Both the position numbers and the translations under genes were made by a program. This document shows positions 11,068-21,700 of a stretch of 64,000 bases of DNA, one piece after another. The stretch comes from Yamagishiella unicocca (lineage: Eukaryota > Chlorophyta > Chlorophyceae > Chlamydomonadales > Volvocaceae), in NCBI GenBank assembly GCA_003116995.1, contig BDSL01000004.1, positions 1,674,001 to 1,738,000 on the forward strand, written 5' to 3'. How positions within the stretch are numbered: the first letter of the stretch is position 1; every line of letters starts with the position of its first letter. Below the pieces are notes generated by a model that was not told the DNA's origin, did no database searches, and saw only the letters and a program-made list of their open reading frames with translations.

Positions 11068-14000
11068 TCACCGCTGCCCTCCTTCAGAGGCCCCTCCCAG
11101 GCTCTCTGCCTTCCCCGTGGCACCATCTTCGCCTCCCACTGCTGTCGGTCCGCCTGATTTGCTTGCCCCCGGGCCCCCTCGCACCCGCGCCCCAGCTCCC
11201 ACACGCCGCATAGCCGCCACACGCACTCCGTCCAGGGGGCAGGTGTAGCCGGGGTCCGCCTGGGTATGGCTGCGCAGGCAGTAGTAGCAGAAGATGTGGC
11301 CGCACGGCAGCGCGCACACGGCGGCGAGCAAGTCATCAGAGCCGCACAAGGGACAGGCGGGGGACGGGCTCGGTGGCTGCGGGCTCTGAAGGTGCGGCGG
11401 CTGTTGAGCCTCGGCCGACCTGGCCCGGTCCTGCTGCTGCTGGGGCTGCTCATGATGCTGGTGCGGAGGTCCAGCTGCGGGACGAGGTCGGGAGGGGTCA
11501 GGGGGGTCGGGGGGGTCAGGACAAGGCCGGAAGCATGCTGCCATGAGCCTACAAACCGTACAGGGCAACAGCCGGACACCAGAACCACTGCCAGCAGTAG
11601 TGCCCGAGGGGTACGACAACACTCGCTGCACGATCTCCTGTCATGGCCGACCTTACCTCGTTTCCGCTGCCCACTGCCAGGCAGACGGGCTGCCCGCCAC
11701 CACTGCCCCAAACCCTAAATATATTACAAAATATATTACAAAATATTGAATAGAGATACATATTAAATGGATATTTTTTCAATATATTAAGTATTAATAA
11801 TACATATTATATATACAACCGGAGCCGCCGGCCGCGCGGCGCCCTGGGAGCCACCCTCTTTCCCCCGCCGTTCCCCCCGCACCCGCTGACGCCACAAGTC
11901 CCGCCCCCGGCCCCGGCCCTGGTTCCGGAGCCGGTCTCGGCAGCACCCTCAGTGCCGCCCTCCGCAGACGCGCCAGGTCCACCAGTGGCAGCAGCAGCAG
12001 CAGCGCCTCCGACAGCTCCTGCCACACCAGCTGGCGGTTGAGGTACTCGAAGGAGATTATCCGCGTCATGGCGGCCTGCCGCCACACCAGCCGCGCGCCC
12101 ACCAACCGCTCCAGTAGGGACCTGACGACGGTGGTCAGCAGGGGGGCGGGGATGGGCGGCGGCACCAATTTTTTCTATCGGAGGCGCTGGAAACCTTTGT
12201 TCACTGAGTTTTGCACAGCTGGTCAATTATCCTCCGTATTCTCCGTACTCTCCGTATTCTCCCGTACTTTCCGTACTCTCCAGGAAGTCGCGGATCGCTA
12301 CCCCGCCCAGCCTCCGACTGTCCTCTTACCCGCCCTAATCCCCGCTCACAATCCGTTCAGGAAGTCCAATCCACGACAACGTAATCCTAATCCGCGAAGA
12401 ACCGCATCCTAATCCGCAAACTCCCAGCCCGCCTCGCCAGCACAGCCCTCTCATGCCTCCGCGCCTTACCTGTAGTCACCGCGGACCAGGAACGCCCATG
12501 AGTTAGCTAGAGCCGCCGCCTGCACCGCCCCTTCGCACCACCGCATCGCCCGCCAAGCCCCCCGCCGCCACGATCCCGCCGCCGCGTCGGCCCAGTCGTC
12601 CTGGTGCGCCGTACGGCACAGGCGGGACCAGGCGTACGGCAGTACGGCGGTCCCGAGGCCCAGCGCGATGCGCTGGCCGCGGGAGAGGCCGGGGCCACCC
12701 ACGCCCGAGGCCCCGACCAGCTCCTGGGCCGCGGGGAGGAGGGGCAGGCGATGCAGGTGGTGATGGCGGTGATGGTGGTGGTGGTAGTGGAGGTAGGGGT
12801 GCTGGAGGTGGCAGGGTGGCAGGGTGGGGATAACTGAGGCGCTTGCAGCCAGCCAGCTTCCGCCAGCTCCCGCCCGCTCCCTGTCAGCGTCCCGCCCTAC
12901 CTTGGGCCCCGCCGCCACCGCCCGCTCGTTGCGATACCTCAAGTTCAGCAGCTCCGACCCGGGGGTCGCCCGGCCAGCCCACACGGACAGGCCAAACACC
13001 TGTCGTGCCGCCGCGGACGACAGAGCGGCGCGGGGGGAGGACGGGAGGCAGGCGGGCGGCACCGAGACGAGGGGGGCATGACTTGACGGGTTGAATGGGC
13101 CGTTGAGTTGGTTGGCTCGGTTGAAGTTGGCTAGTTAAGTTGCGTCCGCCCGCCCATCAAGCCATTCTCCCCTCTCTCACCGGGTCCTCAACTCAAGCGT
13201 TCCCATCCAGACCTCACCCATACGGCCAACAGCCGTAACCCATCTCAAAGTACGCCTGCCGTAATTTGCTCGTATCATTCCCTCCTCTTTCCCCCCTCCT
13301 TCTTCTTCCCTGGCCCCCTTCACCCACCAGCAGCGAGAGCACCGCCCGCAGCTCGGGCTCCAGCTGGGCCGCCTGGCCCTGCGGGGTTGCAAGGAAAACC
13401 CATGTACGAAAGGAAAACCGTTAAGAACAGACGTTTCAAGATGCATGCTGGAGGGCTTGGTCCTGTGGGTGGGCGGATGCAGTGAAGCGGTAATAGTGGG
13501 AAACAGCGTTGCAGGGATAGCAAGCAGGAACGGCCGACACTCCTGCCCCACACAGCACAGCGAAGGCGGAGCTGCTTCGGTTGCCTAATTCCTAAAAACC
13601 CTAAAACCCTAAACCCTAAACCCTAACACAATCAATCGGCCGCCCCCCTTGCGCACCTCGCCAATAGATACCACCACCAGCTCGCCACAACCCACTACCC
13701 ACCATCACTCGGATCCTTGCGTTGAAGTTGCCTGCCTGCCAGTCTAGCTGCAGTTACCCGTTACGTCATCTATCTGTCGTGCCCGTTCACCCGCCCAGCC
13801 CAAAACACGTCCCTACCTTCCCCCCGAACTCCCTCGCCGCTCGGCCCCTGCTACCCGCCGCCGCCGCCGCTACCCGCCGCCCCTGCTTACCGGTGAGAAG
13901 TGCTCAAACAGGCGCCCCAGCTGCTCCTGCGACCCGAAAGGGCCCAATGCACAAAATGTGTACCATATGTGTTATTACGCGTACGGCACTGGGCGCTGTC

Positions 14001-15066
14001 GATGGAAAGGGGTTGGGGTCACAGGTGAGCCAATCGCCGACCTTCCGAGCCCCTCCAAACTTTCTTGACATTAGGTCGAGATGTGTGACGTACCCGCGTA
14101 CTATACGTGTTGTACCCCATGCACCCACGAACGCGCATCCCACCCGTCTCGCGGATATAATGTACCCACCCGTGTCGCCCTCGCCGCCTTCCTGTCTGTC
14201 TCCGTAGCTGCATCCACCACCATTACCACCAAGGTCTCCAACATGCAAGTCCCAACGAGTGTACCAAACGTCTCCTGATCGGTTTACTTTTCAATGCCGA
14301 CCTGCGGGTTCATCTCATACCCACCACCACCACCACCACCGCCGCCATCACCACCACCGCCACCACCGCCACCACCACCACCACCGCCACCACCACCACC
14401 ACAATGACCACCACCGCCGCTACCGCCACCACCACCGCCGCCGCAACACGGTAGCCACCCACCTGCAACATGCCGCCCAGCTCCGCATCCAGCCGCAATG
14501 CGTCCGCCTGGGAGGAACGGAGCACGCGGAGTGGCGGCGGCGGCTCCGCGGGGCTGCGGCCGAGCGGGGGGAGGGGGAAGGTGTGTTTGTGTGTGGGGGG
14601 GGGCGGCGGGGAGGGGAGAGCGGACACACGGGAGGTGCGAGCCATCCCAAAGACACTGCACTGCGTTTCGTGCGTTGCAGCCCCTGCGGCTCTGGGTCGT
14701 GTAGTTTGGACAGGGCGAATTGGTCGTGTCCTGCCGCACGCCGTCCCGATGGGTTTGGAGCACTCGGGGGTTGGGTGGTTGGGTGGTTGGGTCGGAAACA
14801 GCAGGAAGGGGGTGAATGCGTGGGTGCGGCTGCAGTTTGCTTCCCGGCCTAGTGTGCGGCAACCCGGTGGGAGTGAGGATGAGGGGTGAAGGGGGCGTTG
14901 TGCTGTGGAAGGTCCAAAGGCGAGGAGCATGGTGAGACGCGCACCTGCAGCTCAGCGCCTCGACCTGGGGCACAGCCGCCGCGGCAGCCACCTGCCACGC
15001 GTCTGCATCCGGGGCTATAAGGGAGTTGCTGACTACATGTTTTTGGTCTAATCCTAACGCCGGCAT
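11068..15066 (-). CDS. PEX2: PEX2, peroxisomal RING-type E3 ubiquitin ligase
   Basis: Peroxin 2 works with PEX10 and PEX12 in the peroxisomal membrane to ubiquitinate the import receptor PEX5 so that it can be recycled. Exons, in transcript order: 15066-14945, 14553-14463, 13926-13891, 13378-13328, 12999-12901, 12723-12470, 12121-11883, 11474-11068; all phases close, giving 432 residues. Diagnostic plant-PEX2-like stretches are FGLSVWAGRATPGSELLNLR with YRNER (exon 5), a glycine-rich 'GPGLSRGQRI' helix region ending in FLVRGDYR (exon 6), and RIISFEYLNRQLVWQELSEA (exon 7). The last exon carries the RING: CPLC, then CGHIFCYYC, then TCPLDG, in which the final zinc ligand is Asp instead of Cys. 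The tail beyond the RING is about 50 residues longer than usual and low-complexity. The donor chosen at 11883 (phase 1) is the least certain junction. The gene shares a 715-bp divergent upstream region with ISA2. Confidence 0.9.
11713..11816. repeat. AT-rich palindromic island in PEX2 intron 7
   Basis: About 100 bp made almost entirely of A and T, with ATATTACAAA repeated and AATATTGAA/TTCAATATATT arranged as an inverted repeat. It lies between PEX2 exons 7 and 8. Composition and palindromes recall the repeats of volvocine organelle genomes or an AT-rich MITE; its origin is not proven. Confidence 0.6.
13387..13453 (+). mobile_element. Dispersed element A, copy in PEX2 intron 3
   Basis: The copy begins TTGCAAGGAAAACCC, continues with an AAAACCGTTAAGAACAGACG core, and ends ATGCATGCTGGAGG. 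It lies directly against the acceptor of PEX2 exon 4 (exon starts at 13378 on the minus strand), so the element's left end contributes the sequence just before the splice site. No clear direct repeat was found. Confidence 0.6.
13591..13628. repeat. Interstitial telomere-like repeat
   Basis: Five tandem telomere-like units occur here as CCCTAAAA, CCCTAAA and CCCTAAC variants, inside PEX2 intron 3. Both the Chlamydomonas-type (TTTTAGGG) and the plant/Volvox-type (TTTAGGG) unit are present. Confidence 0.85.
14316..14455. repeat. (ACC)n trinucleotide tract in PEX2 intron 2
   Basis: About 140 bp of CAC/ACC repeats with GCC interruptions immediately follow the donor of PEX2 exon 2. The His- or Gly-rich frames across it are repeat artefacts. 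Confidence 0.9.
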
Positions 15067-15781
15067 GGTTTCGCAGCAACGCGAGGTACAGCGGTCGCAA
15101 TCAGCTACCGCCCGCCTGTGCCTGCACGTCCATAGATCGATGCTTGTCCGATGGCCTCCCAAATAGATTTGCTGAACCTATGCTCTCGGACTGCAAGTGC
15201 TGAGGCGGACTCCCAGCTGTCGGCACCCGACGGTTGCAAAGTCGCTGTTCGTTCTGGTGTCCAGTCCGTAGCTGTACAGCTGTGAACTAATTATGTGCCT
15301 GGCGTATTTGATGTTGGCGTGAGTCGATTTGCGCAGAATGGGTTGGATTGCAACGATGTGCATGAATCAGCACGCAGGTAACACTGAGCCCGCTCCCTAG
15401 GTGTAAGTAGAACACTGTTTTGTGTTACATGAACATTTATTGACGATTACGCTGACGTGGAGGTGAGTACCGGATGGCGCTGCCTGGTTTGTGAAATTAG
15501 AGCCCGATGCGCTGCCCATACAACTGAACAAAAGGATCACGAGGAACATAACACGAAGGGGTGGTAATAATTGGTCCTTGTTCAGTCGTCACCACTCGCA
15601 CTCCTCCTGTCGCAGGACTATTCTGGCACATGCCTAGGCGCTCAGAGCAAGGAAGACAGGAACTCTACTCACGTTAATATATTTGCATAGATCTCTGTCT
15701 CTAACGTCGCCTAGCCTTATCTGAGTCTCGGCAGAGGTCGTTGTCGGCTTGCCAGCGGGCTTTCGCTATAAGCGGAGCAAG
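15067..15781. promoter_or_regulatory. Divergent upstream region of PEX2 and ISA2
   Basis: A 715-bp interval separates the two start codons, which point away from each other. It is less GC-rich than the genes and holds no exon-like frame. Both 5' UTRs and core promoters must lie here. I could not identify a convincing TATA box or named motif. Confidence 0.5.
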
Positions 15782-18700
15782 ATGATGCATCTGGGGTCCA
15801 TGCAGGTACGCCGCCCGCGGTGACTGACTCCAGCGCCAGCGCCAGGTTCGCGCGACAACGCGCATCAAAGGTGCCGCTCGCTCGCCGCCTTGGGACTTTT
15901 CCACCTGCATAGCGCATAATACACTTGAAAAGAGCCGTGTGACGAAGATCACGCTGGCGCGCATCATCATAGACGCAATCTGTCGGAAGATACCGTTTAG
16001 ATATGTATATCCCAGCCGCATCCTCGCCACCCATCTCCGTTGCAGGCCTCGCCAAGGCAAGCGACTCGCTCTGGGTCAAATGCTTCTTGCCACACCTTCT
16101 CCTCTCCGGCGCCCCTTTGCGCCCAGCCCACGGGCTTTCTGCGTGTGTCGGCATCCGGCGCGTTGCGCCATGCCGCCAGTGCTGGAGTAGCACCGCCGCC
16201 CAGTTCCGCTGCCAGCGCGCTGGGCCGCGCTCTGACTCCTGCACCCACCTCCAGCTCTGCTGCTGCTGCCACGCCGTCCTGGGTCTGCTCCGCCGCGGTG
16301 GCTGTAGCAGTGCGCGAGGAGCGGGGCACTGTGGACACCAGCCTTGGTCGCTATCGCTGCCACAGCAAGGACGGCGCAGTGGTGAGACTGCAAGGAGGGC
16401 GCGAGGCCGGCGCACGCACACATCCAGGGGGAACGGAAGGAGGGAGGTATCGGAAGGAAGCAATCGAGAGGGGAGGGTTCGGAAGACAAGGGATTGAGGA
16501 GAGGAGGGTTCGGAAGAGTAGGGAAGATCAGAAGGGAGGGATCGACAAGGTAACCCTGCCCGCTGCCCGCCAACCCCTCACTCCCGGCATTCCTTCGACA
16601 AACCAACCCTACGCGACACTTCCGCTCCTCCCCCTCCTCCCCCTTGCTGTACCTCCGGAAAGGTGGATGCGACCGTCGACTCCACCGACGGGCGGGTGGT
16701 GTCGGTCCGTGTCACCGCCTCGTACCGCAACGTGCCCCACCTGGCCCCACGCGAGCTGCAGCTGCACTGGTGGGTTGGGTGGTGAGGGGGTTATTTAGGG
16801 TATTGATGACAGAAAGTAAAGGAGAGCATTTGGGTCAGCACCTGGGTGAGACGAGGTCGGGGTGCCTGAAGGCCTCAGCGGGCGGAGGAGCGCCGATTTG
16901 GGTCGGTCATCGACTGATGTGGGTCGGTCATCAACTGATGTGGGTCGGTCATCGACTGATCTGGGTCGGTCATCGACTGATGTGGGTCGGTCATCGACTG
17001 ATGTGGGTCGGTCATCAACTGATGTGGGTCGGTCATCGACTGATGTGGGTCGAACATCGATTGATGTGGGTCGGTCATCAACTGATGTGGGTCGGTCATC
17101 GACTGATGTGGGTCGGTCCGCGGCTGACGTAGGAGGGGTCCCTGGTACCCAAGGCCACTGCGGAGGGACACAGGGAGCCGAGGGAATGGACTCCGCTTTA
17201 GGGGCCTTCGCGGGCAGTCGGGATTGCACGCCGCCTAGCCGCCTAGCCGTGTACGTGTTCCGAGGACCAGTAGGCACCTGATGCTGCGGAGCCGCAACGT
17301 TCAGCCCCCTGTCCTTGTACAAAACACACCCGGGTTACCCCCCAGGTCCCGCCCCCTCCCCCCCGCCGGTCATTACCACCCCCACACGACCGCCCTCCCC
17401 CCACCGACACTCGCCGACTCCTCAGGGGCATGTACCGGGCCAGCGCCACCAAGTGGCACCACCCGCGGGAGGCGGTGCCGCCGGAGTCCACTCCCGAGCC
17501 GGTCAGCGGGGCCATGCGTACGGCGATGACCTGGGACGAGCGCGCCGGCGTGTGGACGGTGCGGTTCGATGTGCCAGCCAAGCTGGCGCCGTTGCACCTG
17601 GCGTTCGCGCTGTACCACCCAGGTAGGTGGGGGCAGCATCGACAGCTAGGTGGGGGGTGCAAGCTTGGTGGGGGTGGGGTCAGCGGGCTGGGTAGGGGCA
17701 GCATAGATACGCTAGATAGTGTGGGGTCAGCGGGGTAAGGCGGTCGAAGGGCTGCGTGTGGCTGCTGCGGTACATCCGGCCTCGGTCCCGACCCAAAGCT
17801 CCACGTCTACCCCCCCTCCCTCCCTCCCTCGAACCCTCCCTCCCCGACCCGTCCGCCTCCTTGCCGTACGCAGCCCTGGACAAGTACGACAACCCGCTGC
17901 GCACGCAGCACTTCTGCGTGCCCGTGGGTATGGGCGCCGGCCTGCCGGAGCCTCTGGGCGCTTCTGTGGTGGCGTCCAAGCCGGGCAGCATTGACCCGAC
18001 CGACCCACGGGACGTTGCGTGTGCCGTCAACTTCGCCGTCTTCTCGCGCCACGCCTCGTCCTTGCAGCTGTGCCTGGTGCGCGTCAACGTGCCGCCGCCG
18101 GGGGAGGCAGCCGACGGAGCGCCGCTGGTGGCGCAGAACGTGCTGGAGGTGCGGCGACGGGGCCGGGCGAGGATGGGTTGCGTCAGCTGGCAAATGCGTG
18201 GCGGCGGCCGCGGTGGTGGTGGTGGTGGTGGTGGTGGTGGTGGTGGTGGTGGTGATGGTGGGGGTGGGGGTGGTGTGGTGGTGGTGGTGGTGGTGATGGT
18301 GGTGGGGTGGTGATGGTGGTGGGGTGGTGATGGGCTGGCCGCCATCAGCCACTCGTCTACGTCCCCATCACCCATCACCGTGATTACTCCAGATTTACTG
18401 GATGGCTGTCATGCCCCTCCTTTTGCGTGACCCCTCTCCCCACACCGCCGTCATACACATTCCCCCTCTCTCTCGACAGATCGTCTTGGACCCACTGACC
18501 CACCGCACGGGGGACGTCTGGCACATTTGCGTGCATGGGCTCAAGGTACGACACCCAGCGGGGCAGGGGCCTGGGGAAGTGTTTGCTGGTTGGCAGGCGG
18601 CTGCGGGAAAGCGGGAGGAGCGGGGAGGCGGTGTGCATCTGCCCCACCCGAATGCGAATGCACCTGATCCTGCCGGACCACGTCGTACCTAATACAGGAC

Positions 18701-21700
18701 CTGGAGAGCCTGTGCTGGGGCTGGCGTGCTGACGGCGAGATCCTGTGGCAGAGTGAGCCGCGACTCCAGGGAGGGGAAGGGGAGAATGAGAGGAAAGCAA
18801 AGAAACCGGGATGTGCGAGCGCTTGCCATGTCAGTGCCGATGTCACTGAGCCAAGGGACGGGCACCAACGTGTTGGTGTCAGTGGCGCGGCGACGAAGGA
18901 GGGCGCGGCGCGGCGAGCAACTCCTCCCTCGCCGATCTCTTTACCCCCCCCCCGCCTCATGTCGAATTACCGGTTCTTTTGTGTACTCCCCCCCGCAGAC
19001 GGCAACCGCTTCCACCCCGGCTTCATGCTGATGGACCCGCGCGCCACCCGCGTTGTGCCGGTGTTGCTGCCCGAGGGCGCGCACAAGGCCGCGCCCCGAC
19101 TGGCGCAAGCACAGAACAACGACGAGCCGGTGCTGCTGGGCTCGCTGTCGGCCTTCGTACATGCGCCCTTCGACTGGCAGGTGAGGGGCCGGCGGCTTGG
19201 GGAGGGGCGCTGCGGTCCCAGGCTGGGCGGGAACGGGGCTTCGAGGGAGACCCGTGGATGCCCGAAAAAACCCGTTTAGGACAGGCGTTTTGAGATGCAT
19301 GGTGGAGAACGGGGCGGGGCGGGGCGGTAACGGGGCTGTTTAGGCAAGCATACAGGTGGGGCAGGAGATTGGAGGGCGACTGGGGGGGTTAGGGATGGGC
19401 GGGCAGGCGGGAGCAGCAACGCCGCGGCGGCGACGTGCTCCCCGGCACTGCCTGACCCCCTTCCTGGCAACCTTCACTCGCAACCTTCACTCGCAACCTT
19501 CCTGGCAACCTTCACTCGCAACCTTCCTGGCCTCTTCGCGACAGGCGACCTACGGTGCTCGGTTCGGTTTGCGTCTGGACTGCTGCGCGCCAGCACAGCG
19601 GCTACGGTATCGCAGACACTACTCCGCATCACTGACCCTGCCCTAGCGTATACACCCCTCCCCCACCTCCCCCACGGGTCGTCCTCGAATCCCCCACCTC
19701 CCGCGACTAGACGGTTTTCCTGTCGTACACGGGTCTTCCTTTTACCTCCCGCGACTCGGCCTGTCGCCTCCAGGGCATGCACCAGGCCGTCCGCGGCGGG
19801 CAGAGCCGCGTGAGGGCGCTGGAGGAGGGGGTGGTGGTGGAGGTGGACGTGACCAAGTTCACAACGGGTAGGTTGCAAGGAAAACCCGAAGGTGGGAGAG
19901 GGGGGTTGGGCCGTGCGTTTGGGTCTGAGATACGGCGGGGAGGTGTCTCACCTCGTGTGGGGTTGACGTGGAATACACGCTTCGTCAGTGGGTTGTTATC
20001 GCCTGTGGTTGCTCTTCCTGGTTTCATCGTGAGTGGGTCTACTTACGTAAGTCAACTTCAGTAACTAAAGTTTAGTTGGCCTACTGAACTCCCGCACCCG
20101 CAGGCCCCGACGCGGAGGCTACCGTGCCCCCCGAGCACCGGGGCAAGTACCTGGGCATCCTTGGTGAGTGTCGTACCGTACGGCGCTGTCGTGCGCCCAG
20201 TACCGCCTGCAACAAGCGGCGGACGTGACGTCCCGACTATGAATCCTGTAGCTTCCCTCCCCGATTTCGAAGTCCCTCTTGCTCCACTCTCCCCGCTTTC
20301 ACCACCACATCCTCATTCTCCACAACCACCACTCCTCCCTGGCTCTGCCCCCTCGTCTTCCCCCCCCGCCCAAACTTCCCCCCGCCACCCACCTCCCATC
20401 CCAGACCGCGTGGACCACCTGAAGGCCCTGGGCGCCACCACCGTGCTGCTGTCACCCGTGGCACTGAGCGCGGCTGGCGGGGAGGGGGACGGCGGCCCCC
20501 GCCGCCCCCTGGCGCTCTTTGCGCCGGACCCCGCCTACGCGGTGGCCGGACCGCTGGCGGCGGCTTCGGAGCTCAAGGCCGCCATCCGGGGGCTGCACCG
20601 TGCGGGGCTGGAGGTGATCATGCAGGTACGGAGCCCCAGTACCGGATGCGGTGTATGGCATATTGCCGTACGGATTCCACACGCATCATCGGGTATCCCT
20701 TGATCCCACATGTGCCAACCCCTTACCTCGACCCCGATCCCGACGCCCCAACTGGCGCCGCCAGGTTGAGTTCTGTGTGACGGCGGAGGGCGGCGACGCA
20801 AGCCTCGGCCGGCTCCAGGGGCTGCGAGGCCTGGACCACGCGGTGTACTACAGGTGAGTCGTACGACACGACAGGCGCAGCACACACGTGCCTCCCCGCC
20901 CCTTTCCCGCTGCTCACGCGTTTGCCCTTTCCGCCAATCCCCACTCCCAACTCCCCCTCTCACGTTTTTCACTTTCGCGCCAACTCCAGGGAGGGCCTGC
21001 AGGCCCCCGTGCTCAACTGCGGCCACCCCGTGGTGCGGTCGCTGGTGGTTTCGGCGCTGCGTCACTGGGCCTCAGAATACCGAGTGGAGGGCTTCTGCGT
21101 CATCAACGCGGAGAACTTGACGCAGGTGGGTCGGGGGCCTCGCACGTTGGGCGTGTGGGGGCCGGGGAGGAAGGACAGGAGGCGCGGAGGTGTGGGACCG
21201 CAGGAAACCCAACGCTCTTGGGGCCTTACGCCAAACTCCATACCCGGCTCCCTACTTCCCCGCCGCGCACCCCGCGCGCCCCCGCGCGTGCCTCACTCCG
21301 AACCGCGCCTCACTGCCGCATCTCACCTCACTGGCCAACCGCCAACCGCTAACCGCGCAGGACAAGTTCGGCTCCGTGCTGGACAACCCCCCGCTGGCTG
21401 AGGACATCGCGTGTGACCCGGTGCTCCGAAACCTGAAGCTCATCGCGGCGGTCTCAAACCCCGCGCTGCTGCCGCGGCTGGCGGAGCGCGGCTTCCCGCA
21501 CTGGGGCGTGTGGATGCAGGTGGGCGGGCGAAGGCTGCGTCCACGCGTCTCAGCTGGGTCATGCCAGTCAAGCGTGAAACACCACGTGGCGGGTGGCACC
21601 CACGTGTCCGAAACAACAAAGGAGGGGCGGCGACACTAGCTGCGCGGGATCGGGCGGGCACGGGCGGGCGGGATGCACGCAGCGCAGCTGTGCCCTTCTC

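Noticed and set aside
14259..14852. His-rich protein on the plus strand
   Set aside because: It is translation of the (ACC)n tract inside PEX2 intron 2.
16899..17129. CRISPR-like repeat array
   Set aside because: The repeats are directly adjacent with no spacers and lie in a eukaryotic intron, so this is a minisatellite.
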